Part shown: positions 10,530-19,624 of the stretch, one piece after another
How positions within the stretch are numbered: the first letter of the stretch is position 1
Layout of the letters: each line of letters begins with the position of its first letter
Origin: an uncultured Selenomonadales bacterium
Lineage (GTDB): Bacteria; Bacillota; Negativicutes; Acidaminococcales; Acidaminococcaceae
Assembly (NCBI GenBank): GCA_900314855.1
Contig: OMWZ01000015.1
Span: 1-42,130 of the forward strand
DNA: 42,130 bases
Direction of reading: 5' to 3'
Made by a program: the position numbers and the translations under genes
Notes under the pieces: generated by a model
The model's input: the letters and a program-made list of their open reading frames with translations, nothing else
The model's database searches: none
Told to the model about the DNA's origin: nothing

Positions 10530-11771
10530 TTGAGATGGAATGAATTTGGCAAATTCCTGGTCATCGCCCTCGCGATTATCGGTGGATTTTGCATGTATAT
10601 CCGGCCCCTGGCCAGTACGGTCAAACAGGGCCTGGATCTGCAGGGCGGCACCCACGTCGTGCTGCAGGCGAAGGATACGCCGCAGCTGCGGGTGAACGAC
10701 GATGCCCTCGACCGGGCGACGCACATCATTGAACGCCGCGTCAACGCGCTGGGCCTGACGGAACCGGTCGTGCAGCGCCAGGGCAAGGACCGCATTATCG
10801 TGGAACTGCCGGGCGTCAAGGATCCGGAAAAAGCCATCAACATGCTCGGCAAGACGGCCATGCTGGAGTTCAAGGATCCCCAGGGCAAGACGGTCCTGAA
10901 CGGGATGGACCTGAAAGATGCCAAAGCCACGATGGGTAACGGCAACCGGCCGACGGTCAACCTGGAATTCACGGACGAAGGGGCGAAGAAATTCGCGGAT
11001 ACGACGGCCCGCAACGTGGGCAAACAGATCGCCATCACCCTGGACGGGGAAATCCTGACGAATCCCGTTGTCCAGGAAGCCATTACGGGCGGCCGCGCCC
11101 AGATTACGGGCGAACGCACCATGGAAGACGCCAATCATCTGGCTATCCTCCTGCGCAGCGGCTCCCTGCCGGTGAAACTCGAAGTCATTGAAAACCGCAC
11201 GGTCGGGCCGACGCTGGGCCAGGATTCCAAGGAAGCCAGCCAGAAAGCCTTCCTCATCGGTGTCGCCGGCGTTTTCGTCTTCATGCTGCTGTTCTACCGC
11301 CTGTCGGGCCTCGTCGCGGACATCGCCCTGCTGCTGTACACGATGCTCTTGCTGCTCCTCATGCGCTACCTGAACGCGACGCTGACCCTGCCGGGCATGG
11401 CTGGTATCATCCTGTCCATCGGCATGGCGGTCGACGCGAACGTCCTGATTTTCGAACGGTTCCGGGAAGAAATCCGCGCGGGGCGCTCCCTGCGCAAAGC
11501 CATGGACAGCGGTTTTTCCCGCGCCCTGTCCACGATCCTCGACTCGAACATCACGACCCTGATGGCCTGCCTGGTCCTGTTCTATCTTGGCACGGGCCCG
11601 GTCAAAGGCTTCGCCGTAACCCTGGCCCTCGGCGTTTTGCTGAGTATGTTCTCGGCTGTTACAGTTAGCCGTTTCCTGCTTAAGTTCCTTGTCAATTCAG
11701 AACTGACGAAGAATCCCTTCTGGTACGGGAACAGGGCTCCGAAACAGGTGGAAGGGGGGAACGGAAAATGA
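10530..11771 (+). CDS. secD: Protein translocase subunit SecD
   Basis: Membrane protein of 413 aa that, with SecF, uses the proton-motive force to complete protein export. TM1 is at about 8-24, followed by the signature LDLQGGTHVV (35-44), a periplasmic P1 region, and five C-terminal membrane segments containing the family motif GMAVDANVLIFERFREE. It starts at TTG 10530 behind AGGAAAGGGGA. The stop overlaps the secF start (ATGA), so translation is coupled. Confidence 0.97.
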   Translation: MRWNEFGKFLVIALAIIGGFCMYIRPLASTVKQGLDLQGGTHVVLQAKDTPQLRVNDDALDRATHIIERRVNALGLTEPVVQRQGKDRIIVELPGVKDPEKAINMLGKTAMLEFKDPQGKTVLNGMDLKDAKATMGNGNRPTVNLEFTDEGAKKFADTTARNVGKQIAITLDGEILTNPVVQEAITGGRAQITGERTMEDANHLAILLRSGSLPVKLEVIENRTVGPTLGQDSKEASQKAFLIGVAGVFVFMLLFYRLSGLVADIALLLYTMLLLLLMRYLNATLTLPGMAGIILSIGMAVDANVLIFERFREEIRAGRSLRKAMDSGFSRALSTILDSNITTLMACLVLFYLGTGPVKGFAVTLALGVLLSMFSAVTVSRFLLKFLVNSELTKNPFWYGNRAPKQVEGGNGK

Positions 11772-12652
11772 AAAAGTTCTCCATTGTCAGACACTGGAAG
11801 ATTTTCTTTACGCTCTCCATTGTTTTCCTCCTGATCGGTTACGGCTCCATGATTTTCCGTGGTTTCAACATGGGAATCGACTTTACGGGCGGCAGCATCA
11901 TGGACCTGTCTTTCCAGAAACCGGTTACGGTTTCCCAGGTGCGGCAGGTGCTGGACAAGCATAATCTGGGCAACGCCGTCATCCAGCTGGAAAGCAGCGA
12001 CACGAATGTGACGTCGGCCCGGGGTGTCATTATCCGGACGGCAGTCATTCCGGATACGGAACGGAAAGACGTCATGAACGACATGACCCGTTCCCTCGGC
12101 CAGTACCAGGTTCGCCGCGTGGAAAACGTCGGCGCCACCATCGGGGGAGAACTGGTCCAGCAGGCCGTGATCGCCATTCTCCTGTCGTGGGTCCTCATGA
12201 TCCTCTATATTACGATCCGCTTCCAGTTCAAATTTGCCGTGGCCGCCATCATCGCCTTGATGGTCGACGTCTCGGTTACCCTGAGCTGGTTCAGCCTGAC
12301 GGGGATGGAAATCGATTCGAGCTTCGTCGCCGCCCTGCTGACGGTTGTCGGGTATTCCATCAACGGCACGATCGTTATTTTCGACCGCATCCGCGAGAAC
12401 CTGAAGGTGCATCGCCGCAGCGAAACCGTGACGGATATGATTGACCACAGCATCTGGTCCACCATGACCCGTACGTGCTACACGACGATTACGTCGCTCT
12501 TCGCTGTCATCGCGATCTTCCTTTTCGGTGGCGCGACCATCCATAATTTCTCCTTTGCCATGCTCGTCGGCTTCTGCAGCGGCGCTTACACGTCCATCCT
12601 GCTCGCCGGTCCGCTGTGGCTCTTCCTGCAGGGGAAACACGCCGGCGACTGA
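11768..12652 (+). CDS. secF: Protein translocase subunit SecF
   Basis: Membrane protein of 294 aa, partner of SecD. TM1 is at about 13-30, then FNMGIDFTGGS, and a C-terminal bundle of five membrane segments with VGYSINGTIVIFDRIREN, the SecF counterpart of the SecD TM4 motif. It overlaps secD by 4 bases and is the last gene before a strong terminator. Confidence 0.98.
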   Translation: MKKFSIVRHWKIFFTLSIVFLLIGYGSMIFRGFNMGIDFTGGSIMDLSFQKPVTVSQVRQVLDKHNLGNAVIQLESSDTNVTSARGVIIRTAVIPDTERKDVMNDMTRSLGQYQVRRVENVGATIGGELVQQAVIAILLSWVLMILYITIRFQFKFAVAAIIALMVDVSVTLSWFSLTGMEIDSSFVAALLTVVGYSINGTIVIFDRIRENLKVHRRSETVTDMIDHSIWSTMTRTCYTTITSLFAVIAIFLFGGATIHNFSFAMLVGFCSGAYTSILLAGPLWLFLQGKHAGD

Positions 12653-12685
12653 GCCCGCGTCCCGGCAATGCCGCAAGGCCATCCA

Positions 12686-12719
12686 AACCGTCTGTTGTGA
12701 AACGGCAGGCGGTTTTTTT
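12686..12719 (+). terminator. Intrinsic terminator after secF
   Basis: AACCGTCTG (12686-12694) pairs with CAGGCGGTT (12706-12714) with one G-T pair and an 11-base loop, followed by T's to 12719. Confidence 0.87.
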
Positions 12720-12745
12720 ACTACATTCGGAAGGAGGCGGATGTC

Positions 12746-13573
12746 ATGATCCGAACGTCGAAAGATCCGGTCCTGGAAAAGGACGCTGCGGAAGGGGCGG
12801 GGAACCTGGCCGCCCGGGGAGAGGAATCCCTGATCCTGGCCGGTCCGTACGGGCCCCTGCCTGTCGTCGTGACCCCGGGCCGGACGGAACGGGCGCGGCA
12901 GTGTGTGTTCGTGCTGGCCCACGGGTTTCGCGGCTCCCTGGAAGGGGGCGGCCGCGCGACAGATATGGCCCGCGATTTGGCGGATCTGTGCACGGTCGTA
13001 CGCTTCGGGTTTACCTGGTGCACGACCTTGTCCTGCCAAATTGGGGAGTACCGGGCAATCCAGGACTGGGTGCGCCGGACCCTGCGCCCGCGGCGGCTCT
13101 ACTGTCTGGGCCGCAGCCTCGGCGGGGCGACGGCCCTGCTGGCAGGGTGCGCCGACGAGGCTTATGCGCCGGACGGGCTGGTACTCTGGTCGGCGCCGCA
13201 CAACCTGGAACAGACCTTCCGTCAGGTTCTGACGGATCCCGTTTTCGATAGACTACGGGCGGGGTATGATTTGTGGCTGGAAGATGAAAAAGGACGGGAC
13301 CTTATTCGCGCCGCTTTTGTCCAGGACATCTTCCGGTACAATTTGCCGGAGGCCTTGCGGGCGTGGCCCTGCCGCCCCGTCCTGATTCTGCATGGGAAGG
13401 AGGACACGGTCGTGACGCCGGATCAGGCCGTGGCCAACTACGCGGCCCTGCCGGAACCGAAGGAATGGGTGCTCCTGCCCGGAGGGGACCACAGTTTTTC
13501 CCACGGCGGCGCCGAAGCGGCCCGTCTTGTCCGGCAGTGGCTGGAGCAGCGACTGGAAAATTTTGTCAAGTGA
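12746..13573 (+). CDS. Alpha/beta hydrolase (serine esterase/peptidase-like)
   Basis: Cytoplasmic protein of 275 aa without a signal peptide. The nucleophile elbow is GRSLGG with S124; the other likely triad residues are D220 in HGKEDTVV and H249 in GGDHSFS. The oxyanion strand is LAHGFRG (57-63). It resembles the family of small hydrolases annotated as acyl-esterases or dienelactone-hydrolase-like; the substrate is unknown. The RBS AAGGAGG (12731-12737) precedes ATG 12746. It follows the secF terminator, and I see no clear promoter of its own. Confidence 0.82.
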   Translation: MIRTSKDPVLEKDAAEGAGNLAARGEESLILAGPYGPLPVVVTPGRTERARQCVFVLAHGFRGSLEGGGRATDMARDLADLCTVVRFGFTWCTTLSCQIGEYRAIQDWVRRTLRPRRLYCLGRSLGGATALLAGCADEAYAPDGLVLWSAPHNLEQTFRQVLTDPVFDRLRAGYDLWLEDEKGRDLIRAAFVQDIFRYNLPEALRAWPCRPVLILHGKEDTVVTPDQAVANYAALPEPKEWVLLPGGDHSFSHGGAEAARLVRQWLEQRLENFVK

Positions 13574-13591
13574 ACCATTTCCGTTTATAAT
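13563..13591 (+). promoter_or_regulatory. Promoter of the cyclophilin-phoH-ybeY operon
   Basis: TTGTCA (13563-13568), a 17-bp spacer and TATAAT (13586-13591). The -35 lies within the last codons of the preceding hydrolase gene. Confidence 0.87.
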
Positions 13592-13624
13592 AAAAAGAAA
13601 GGCTATGATCAGGAGGAGTTATCC

Positions 13625-14209
13625 GTGAAAAAGTATATCTGGCTTTTGCTGGCCCTGTTCCTGTGCCTGGCGGTCAGCGCCTGCGGCAAGGCAGGGGAGC
13701 CGGCTCCGAAAGCGGCGGCTGTGCCGGCGACGGCGGTCTTCGAGACGAGCATGGGCACGTTCCGGTGCCGTCTGGACACAAAGAATGCCCCTTTGACGAC
13801 CCAGAATTTCATCACGTTGGCGAAAAAGGGATTTTATGACGGGCTGACGTTCCACCGTGTCATCGATGGGTTTATGATCCAGGGGGGAGACCCGAAGGGG
13901 AACGGCACGGGGGGCCCGGGCTATACGATCCGGGACGAGTTCAGCCCGGATTTGAAGCATGACCGGCCGGGCACGCTGTCCATGGCCAACGCCGGCCCCA
14001 ACACGGGCGGCAGCCAGTTCTTCCTTACCCTGACGGCTACGCCCTGGCTCGACGGGAAGCATGCCGTTTTCGGCTACCTTACGGATGGCATGGACGTGGT
14101 CCAGAAAATCGGCCACACCCGTACGGATGCCCAGGACAAACCTGTCTTTCCTGTCGTCATCCGGAAGATTACCATTGAGGAAGGTGTGACCCAAAAGGAG
14201 GGTAAGTGA
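13625..14209 (+). CDS. Cyclophilin-type peptidyl-prolyl isomerase, lipoprotein
   Basis: Protein of 194 aa with a lipoprotein signal peptide (lipobox AVSAC, lipidated C20), so it is anchored in the cell envelope and likely assists folding of exported proteins. The cyclophilin core is complete: [34 protein letters not shown] and [10 protein letters not shown] carry the active-site Arg, Gln, Phe and Trp/His positions. GTG 13625 follows AGGAGGAG. The stop overlaps the GTG of phoH. Confidence 0.95.
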   Translation: MKKYIWLLLALFLCLAVSACGKAGEPAPKAAAVPATAVFETSMGTFRCRLDTKNAPLTTQNFITLAKKGFYDGLTFHRVIDGFMIQGGDPKGNGTGGPGYTIRDEFSPDLKHDRPGTLSMANAGPNTGGSQFFLTLTATPWLDGKHAVFGYLTDGMDVVQKIGHTRTDAQDKPVFPVVIRKITIEEGVTQKEGK

Positions 14210-15216
14210 TTTTGGCGGATTCTTTTTTAGCCGGGGAACAAGTGATTGAAATTAACAACCAGCAGGAGATGGTCGGGATCCTGGGACGCAACGACGAGCA
14301 CTTGCGCCTGATCAGCGCCAGCTTTGACGCCACCATCGTGGCCCGGGGCAATAAGATCATCTTCAGCGGCAGCGAGGAAGAGGAACGGCAGATCGGGGAA
14401 CTGTTCCGGGAGCTGTTGTTCCTGTACCGGCAGGGGCTGCCCATTACCTCCCACGATGTCCGCTACAGCATCTATATGGTGCAGGGCGGCGCCGTGGCGA
14501 AGCTGCACAATATGTACGCGGAAACGCTGATCGTGACATGGCGCGGGCACCAGATCAAGGCGAAGACCCTGGGCCAGTACAATTACGTGCGGGCCATCCG
14601 GGACAATTTCATCACCTTCGGCATCGGACCGGCGGGGACGGGCAAGACTTATCTGGCGGTCGCCATGGCGGTCACGGCGCTCAAGAAGCGCGAAGTGGAG
14701 CGCATCATCCTGACGCGTCCCGCCGTGGAAGCGGGCGAAAAACTGGGCTATCTGCCCGGGGATATGCAGGAAAAGGTGGACCCATACCTGCGGCCCCTGT
14801 ACGACGCCCTTTACGACATGCTGGGCAGCGAGACGGCCCAGAAGTACCTGGAGAACGGGGTCATCGAAGTGGCGCCGCTAGCGTACATGCGCGGCCGGAC
14901 CCTGAACGGGTCTTTCATTATCCTCGACGAGGCACAGAATACGACGCCGGAACAGATGAAGATGTTCCTGACACGGTTCGGGTTCGGGTCCCGCATGGTC
15001 GTTACGGGGGACATCACCCAGATCGACCTGCCCAGCGGCAAGGCAAGTGGCCTGATCGACGCGGCCCGCGTCCTGCGGGGAATTCCGCACATCGGCCTGA
15101 TCTACTTTGACGAAAAGGATGTCGTCCGCCACGAAATCGTGGGCGCCATCATCAAAGCCTATGAACGCGCCGACGGCGCCGGGGAACACGAGGGAAAGAA
15201 GGGGGACAGACTGTGA
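14206..15216 (+). CDS. phoH: PhoH family ATPase
   Basis: Protein of 336 aa with an N-terminal KH-like segment and a PhoH P-loop domain: Walker A GPAGTGKT (141-148) and Walker [10 protein letters not shown]. PhoH/YbeZ proteins are NTPases, probably RNA helicase-like, that work with YbeY in ribosomal RNA processing; ybeY follows directly. GTG 14206 overlaps the previous stop (GTGA) but is only 3 bases from AAGGAGGG. TTG 14212, with 9-base spacing, is an equally possible start. Confidence 0.95.
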   Translation: MILADSFLAGEQVIEINNQQEMVGILGRNDEHLRLISASFDATIVARGNKIIFSGSEEEERQIGELFRELLFLYRQGLPITSHDVRYSIYMVQGGAVAKLHNMYAETLIVTWRGHQIKAKTLGQYNYVRAIRDNFITFGIGPAGTGKTYLAVAMAVTALKKREVERIILTRPAVEAGEKLGYLPGDMQEKVDPYLRPLYDALYDMLGSETAQKYLENGVIEVAPLAYMRGRTLNGSFIILDEAQNTTPEQMKMFLTRFGFGSRMVVTGDITQIDLPSGKASGLIDAARVLRGIPHIGLIYFDEKDVVRHEIVGAIIKAYERADGAGEHEGKKGDRL

Positions 15217-16214
15217 TTATCAATTACCGGAATGACCAGAACAAGGTGGACGTGCCGAAAGAGGCGGAGCGGCTGCTGCGCAAGGCGCTGCAGGCCGGTG
15301 CGCGGGTACACAAGCTGCCGAAGGAAACGGAAGTGGGCGTGACGCTCGTGGACAATGCGGAAATCCACGAGTTGAACCGTATGTACCGTCAGGTGGACCG
15401 GCCGACAGACGTCTTATCCTTTGCGTTGGACGAAGCGGACGAACCGGCGGAAGTCGGCGGTCCGGACGAGCATCTGCTGGGCGACATCGTGATTTCGGCG
15501 GAAATGGCCCGGAAGCAGGCCGAGGAATTCGGGCACAGCCTGGAGCGGGAGCTGGCGTACCTGGCCATCCACAGCCTGCTGCATCTGTTGGGTTACGACC
15601 ATAAGAAGGCGGCGGACAAGAAGCTCATGCGGGCGGAGGAAGAGCGGATTTTGGAAAAAATCCATCTGTCCCAGGACGATTTGGGCGGCGGCTTGCCGTT
15701 GGCCGATGATGCTCAGGAAGACCTGGCCCACGCGCTTTTGGACGGCTTGGACAAGCGCGATGTGGACCTGGCCGGGGACAGCGTGGCGGAAATGTTCGAA
15801 AAAGCCCGCGCCGCCATGGAGCAGGCTTATGTTCCCTATTCGAAATTTCCCGTCGGCGCGGCGGTCCTGACGGACGACGGTACGATCTATACGGGCTGCA
15901 ACGTGGAAAATGCCTCGTACGGCTTATCCCTGTGCGCCGAACGGAACGCTATTTTCAAGGCCGTTTCGGAGGGACACCGGACGTTCCGCATGCTTCTCGT
16001 GACGGGCAACACGACGGCGCCCCTCGCGCCTTGTGGCGCCTGCTGCCAGGTCATGGCGGAGTTCAAGATTCCCCGCGTCCTCATGACCAACGCTGCCGGC
16101 GACGTGCAGGAAGCGACATACGCCGAGCTCCTGCCGTTCGGCTTCTCGGAAGAAGAGCTGGCCGAAGGGCGCGGAACTGCGGAGGAGAAACACGCCGGGG
16201 AAACGGTGGGATGA
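15213..16214 (+). CDS. ybeY: YbeY endoribonuclease-cytidine deaminase fusion
   Basis: Single uninterrupted frame of 333 aa joining two enzymes. Residues 1-152 are YbeY, the rRNA maturation/quality-control endoribonuclease, with its metal triad in HSLLHLLGYDH (H120, H124, H130). Residues 153-190 are an acidic, Gly/Leu/Asp-rich linker. Residues 191-315 (about 15783-16157) are a homotetrameric-type cytidine deaminase that hydrolyses cytidine to uridine, with Zn ligands C241 (CAE, catalytic E243), C274 and C277 (PCGACC). GTG 15213 overlaps the phoH stop (GTGA). In many Firmicutes the order is phoH-ybeY-dgkA-cdd-era; here dgkA is absent and the flanking genes are fused. Both active sites look intact. 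Confidence 0.94.
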   Translation: MIINYRNDQNKVDVPKEAERLLRKALQAGARVHKLPKETEVGVTLVDNAEIHELNRMYRQVDRPTDVLSFALDEADEPAEVGGPDEHLLGDIVISAEMARKQAEEFGHSLERELAYLAIHSLLHLLGYDHKKAADKKLMRAEEERILEKIHLSQDDLGGGLPLADDAQEDLAHALLDGLDKRDVDLAGDSVAEMFEKARAAMEQAYVPYSKFPVGAAVLTDDGTIYTGCNVENASYGLSLCAERNAIFKAVSEGHRTFRMLLVTGNTTAPLAPCGACCQVMAEFKIPRVLMTNAAGDVQEATYAELLPFGFSEEELAEGRGTAEEKHAGETVG

Positions 16215-16236
16215 GAGAGAAAAGGTTGGGTACGAT

Positions 16237-17136
16237 ATGACACATCATTCCGGGTTTGCCGCCCTAATCGGACGGCCGAACGTCGGCAAATCGACATTGA
16301 TGAATGCCATGATTGGCGAAAAAATCGCCATTATGAGCGACCGCCCGCAAACGACGCGGAATCGTATCATGGGCATCCTCAGCACGGCGGACGCCCAGAT
16401 CATGTTCCTCGATACGCCGGGCATCCACAAACCCCTGCACAAGTTGGGCGAGTATATGAACCGCCAGGCCGAGCAGGCCCTGGAACAGGTCGATGTAGCC
16501 TGCTTCGTCGTCGACGTGACGGAGAAAAAGGGGCCGGGCGAGGCCTTCATCCTGGCCCGTCTCCGGCAAGCGAAGGTGCCGGTCCTCCTGGTCCTCAACA
16601 AAATCGATGCCCTGGAAGACAAGGCGCAGCTCCTGCATATCATTACGACCTATGCGGGGGAAATGCCCTTCGCGGCGGTCCTTCCCGTAAGCGCCCTGAC
16701 GCACGAAGGTCTGGACGAATTGCAGAAGGAGCTGGTACGGCACCTGCCCGAAGGGCCGGACCTGTACCCGGAAGACGAATTGACGGACCAGCCCATGCGG
16801 GCCATCGCGAAGGAAATGATCCGCGAAAAGGTGCTGCTGCATACGCGGGATGAGATTCCTCACGCCATTGCCGTGGAAGTGGACGATTTCAAAGATCGTC
16901 CCAGCGGTACGGTGTACATCAGCGCTACCCTGTATGTGGAACGGGAATCGCAGAAGGGCATCGTCATCGGCGCCAAAGGGGCCCTGCTGAAAAAAATCGG
17001 TCAGGAAGCGCGACGGGATATCGAAGGCCTGACGGGCACGGGCGTCTACCTGGACCTGTGGGTCAAGGTACGGCCCGGTTGGCGGAACAAGAAGAAGGCC
17101 CTGAAAGAATTCGGCTACGAAGACGAACGTTCCTGA
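16237..17136 (+). CDS. era: GTPase Era
   Basis: Ribosome-assembly GTPase of 299 aa that binds the 3' end of 16S rRNA. Visible are G1 GRPNVGKST (12-20), the switch segment with TTRNRIMGI, G3 DTPGIH, G4 NKID and a C-terminal KH domain with GAKGALLKKIG. It follows the ybeY-cdd fusion by 22 bases and fits the ribosome-maturation theme of phoH-ybeY-era. Confidence 0.98.
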   Translation: MTHHSGFAALIGRPNVGKSTLMNAMIGEKIAIMSDRPQTTRNRIMGILSTADAQIMFLDTPGIHKPLHKLGEYMNRQAEQALEQVDVACFVVDVTEKKGPGEAFILARLRQAKVPVLLVLNKIDALEDKAQLLHIITTYAGEMPFAAVLPVSALTHEGLDELQKELVRHLPEGPDLYPEDELTDQPMRAIAKEMIREKVLLHTRDEIPHAIAVEVDDFKDRPSGTVYISATLYVERESQKGIVIGAKGALLKKIGQEARRDIEGLTGTGVYLDLWVKVRPGWRNKKKALKEFGYEDERS

Positions 17137-17175
17137 CCGGGGCCGGCTGTGGGATACGCCGTCCTGGCGGTGTAG

Positions 17176-18513
17176 TTGGGAAGGGAGAGAAGACTTATCG
17201 AAGGGTTTGCATGGCTGGACAGCCTGAAGCCGGCTGTCTTGATCCTGGTCCTTTTGTTCGGCAATGCGTATCTTGTCCTCGCGGAGACGGCCTTGTTCAA
17301 GAGCCGCCGCGGCAAACTGGAAGAACAGGCCGAAGAGGGGGAGGAACAGGCGGCGGCGCTGCTGCCGCTGCTGGATGATAAACGCGGTTACGGGGCGGCA
17401 GCCCAAATCGGGATGACGGCGGCGTCTCTGCTCCTGGGCTGGTACGGCGGGCCTTTCGTGGCCGACGGCCTGGCGGCCCTGACAGGACGGGAATGGCCGG
17501 CGGCAGGCCTGGCGGCGGCCCTGCTTCTCCTTGTCGTGTTCCACGTGGCCCTGGCGGAACTCGTGCCCCGCGTGCTGGCGGCCGGTCGGGCGGAACGGGT
17601 CCTTCAGTCCGTGGCGTGGTCCCTGCGCCTGGCCCATTTCCTGTTTTATCCCCTCGTGGCAGTGACATCGGCCCTGGCCCGGGGGACAGTGCGGCTTTTC
17701 GGCATCCGGACGGTGCCCGTGGAAGACATTGCCCGCAACGAGGAAGAACTGCGCCGTATTGTCAACGCCAGTGAGAAACGGGGCGAACTGGACAAGGTGG
17801 AAAGCACGCTCATCGATAACGTGCTGGAATTCAACGATCGCGTCGCCCGGGAAGTCATGATCCCGCGGCAGGACATGGTCTGCCTCTTTACGGACGATAC
17901 GCTGGAGGAGAACCTGGACACGATCCGCAGGAGCTGCCATACGAGGTATCCGCTCTGCGAAGAAGACAAGGACCACGTCCTGGGCATGATCCACGTGCGC
18001 GACCTGATGGACCATACGCAGGACAAAGACTTCGATTTGCGTTCCATCCTGCGGAATATCGTCGTCGTATCGGAGAACATGAGCGGCGCGAAGGTCCTGC
18101 AGATGATGCAGGACAAACGAATCCAGCTTGCTGTCGTCGTCGATGAGTACGGCGGCACGACGGGGCTTTTGACACTGGAAGACCTGGTGGAGGAAATCAT
18201 CGGCGAAATCCAGGACGAACACGACCAGCCCGAGGCGGCGGAAGTCGTGCGCCTGCCTGACGGGAATTACGAGCTGGACGGCGAAGTGCTCCTGGAAGAA
18301 TTGGACGAGCTGCTCCAAGTGGACCTGGAAGATGCCGATGAAGATGATACCATCGGCGGGTATATTTTCGGCGTCCTGGGGCGGAAGCCCGTCGCCGGTG
18401 ACGAAGTGACGGTGGCCGGCTGGCGTTTTACGATCCTGAAAATGGACCACCTGCGGGTGGACCGGGTCCGGGCGGAGCGCCTGCCCGCGGAACCGGACGG
18501 GCTGGAAAAGTAA
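17176..18513 (+). CDS. CNNM/CorC-HlyC family membrane protein with CBS domains
   Basis: Protein of about 445 aa of the UPF0053 (hemolysin C-like, CNNM) family, often linked to Mg2+ or Co2+ handling. An N-terminal CNNM membrane domain has hydrophobic segments at about 18-38, 75-95, 105-135 and 145-165. A CBS pair follows (about 200-325, with REVMIPRQDM and VVVDEYGGTTGLLTLEDL), then a C-terminal CorC/HlyC domain. The only canonical start in frame is TTG 17176, which lacks a good RBS; AAGGGAGAG at 17181-17189 lies inside the frame, 7 bases before an ATC codon at 17197. The start is uncertain. Confidence 0.88.
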   Translation: MGRERRLIEGFAWLDSLKPAVLILVLLFGNAYLVLAETALFKSRRGKLEEQAEEGEEQAAALLPLLDDKRGYGAAAQIGMTAASLLLGWYGGPFVADGLAALTGREWPAAGLAAALLLLVVFHVALAELVPRVLAAGRAERVLQSVAWSLRLAHFLFYPLVAVTSALARGTVRLFGIRTVPVEDIARNEEELRRIVNASEKRGELDKVESTLIDNVLEFNDRVAREVMIPRQDMVCLFTDDTLEENLDTIRRSCHTRYPLCEEDKDHVLGMIHVRDLMDHTQDKDFDLRSILRNIVVVSENMSGAKVLQMMQDKRIQLAVVVDEYGGTTGLLTLEDLVEEIIGEIQDEHDQPEAAEVVRLPDGNYELDGEVLLEELDELLQVDLEDADEDDTIGGYIFGVLGRKPVAGDEVTVAGWRFTILKMDHLRVDRVRAERLPAEPDGLEK

Positions 18514-18564
18514 GCTGCAGGGTTCCCGCGGGGACCCGGGCTGGTCGGAATGTTGGGGGAGCCT

Positions 18565-19374
18565 ATGGCGGCGACAGCTTTTACGGACGAGATCCTGGTC
18601 TTGCAGGTGAAAAACTGGCAGACAGCGGATAAGTACGCTGTCTGCTTTTCGCGCGCGCACGGGAAAATCGTCTTCCTGGCCTATGGTGCCCGCTTCGCCA
18701 AGAGCATGGCCGGCCGTCTGGTACAGCCATTTGCCCATTTGAACGCCACTTTTTACGCCGGCGCCAAGGTGGACAAGCTGAAAGCGTGCGAGCTGTTGTC
18801 CCAGCCGCCGCAGCTGACGCTGCCGCAGCTGGGCTACGCGGCACTGCTGGCTGAAGTGACGGAACAGCTGACGGAGCAGGGGGAGGAGCAGGAAGCGGTC
18901 TTCGATTTGCTGCTGCAGTCCCTGATGGTGCTGCGGCAGCGCAATCCGCGGCTCGTTGTCCTGTCGTCCATCCTGAAACTGCTGGATTTGTGCGGTATCG
19001 GGCCTGTCTACGAAGTATGCGTCCACTGCAGCCGCCCGACGGAGGAGGATGCCTTTTTTAGTGAGGAACAGGGAGGCCTCATTTGCCGGGACTGCTACGA
19101 CGCTTCGCGGGCGGCCTTGACGAGCCGTCTCGGGGAGCGGACGGCGGAAGGGACCGTGCCGGGTCTGCCGGAATTGCGCGTTCCTGTCCGGGGCCTGTGG
19201 CAGAAACTACAGTCCCTGGACCTGGAGCATCTGACGCCGTTTACCGTCCGCGGCCGGGACCTGATAGAACTGGAACGGCTGGTCCTGTCGTACCTGCTGT
19301 ACCAGACGGACCGGCCTCTGCAGAGCCTGGAATTCCTGCGCCAGATCGGGACGGGCGGCGGTACCCCTGGTTGA
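18565..19374 (+). CDS. recO: DNA repair protein RecO
   Basis: Protein of 269 aa with an N-terminal OB-fold and a C-terminal region carrying a four-Cys zinc site (CVHC and CRDC). RecO loads RecA onto SSB-coated DNA together with RecR. The start is placed at ATG 18565, just behind a GGGGGAG; ATG 18550 is an alternative. era, cdd and recO neighbours are typical. The stop codon overlaps the -35 of the glyQS promoter. Confidence 0.93.
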   Translation: MAATAFTDEILVLQVKNWQTADKYAVCFSRAHGKIVFLAYGARFAKSMAGRLVQPFAHLNATFYAGAKVDKLKACELLSQPPQLTLPQLGYAALLAEVTEQLTEQGEEQEAVFDLLLQSLMVLRQRNPRLVVLSSILKLLDLCGIGPVYEVCVHCSRPTEEDAFFSEEQGGLICRDCYDASRAALTSRLGERTAEGTVPGLPELRVPVRGLWQKLQSLDLEHLTPFTVRGRDLIELERLVLSYLLYQTDRPLQSLEFLRQIGTGGGTPG

Positions 19375-19399
19375 CAAACCCGGTGGAACTCCCTATAAT
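19371..19399 (+). promoter_or_regulatory. Consensus promoter of glyQS
   Basis: TTGACA (19371-19376), 17 bp, TATAAT (19394-19399): a perfect sigma-70-type promoter. The -35 includes the recO stop codon. Confidence 0.93.
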
Positions 19400-19405
19400 A
19401 TTCCT

Positions 19406-19598
19406 ATGCGATGAAGAGAACAAGTATTCCGCAGTCCCAGCGAGCCGCGGCGGTGTAAGGCGGCAACAGCGGAAGAAGGCGCCTTGGAGCTGCAAGTACA
19501 CAGATTGAGGCGGGCTGCTTCGGCAGTCAAGCAGGGTGGAACCGCGGACTGATCTCCGTCCCTGTAACATTTCGATGTTACAGGGACGGTTTTGTTTT
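19406..19598 (+). ncRNA. T-box riboswitch, glycine-specific
   Basis: Leader sensing uncharged tRNA-Gly and controlling glyQ-glyS by transcription antitermination. The T-box sequence AGGGTGGAACCGCGG is at 19533-19547. Stem I pairs TTCCGC (19427-19432) with GCGGAA (19469-19474); the 5' side of the specifier loop is GAAGAGAACAAGTA. The probable specifier codon is GGC at 19478-19480, just before GCCTTGGAGCTGC, matching glycine. The terminator is a perfect 15-bp stem (19556-19570 with 19575-19589, TTCG loop) and T-rich tail to 19598. CCGTCCCT of its 5' strand can instead pair with the T-box region. Confidence 0.95.
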
Positions 19599-19624
19599 TG
19601 TAACACCGTTTCGAGGAGGACAAT

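Noticed and set aside
11582..13201. 539-aa minus-strand frame opposite secD-secF and the hydrolase
   Set aside because: It crosses a clear + strand terminator and has no family signature.
16264..19026. 920-aa minus-strand frame opposite era, the CBS protein and recO
   Set aside because: It spans three genes and their gaps and has His/Gln/Arg-rich composition typical of antisense translation, with no recognisable fold.
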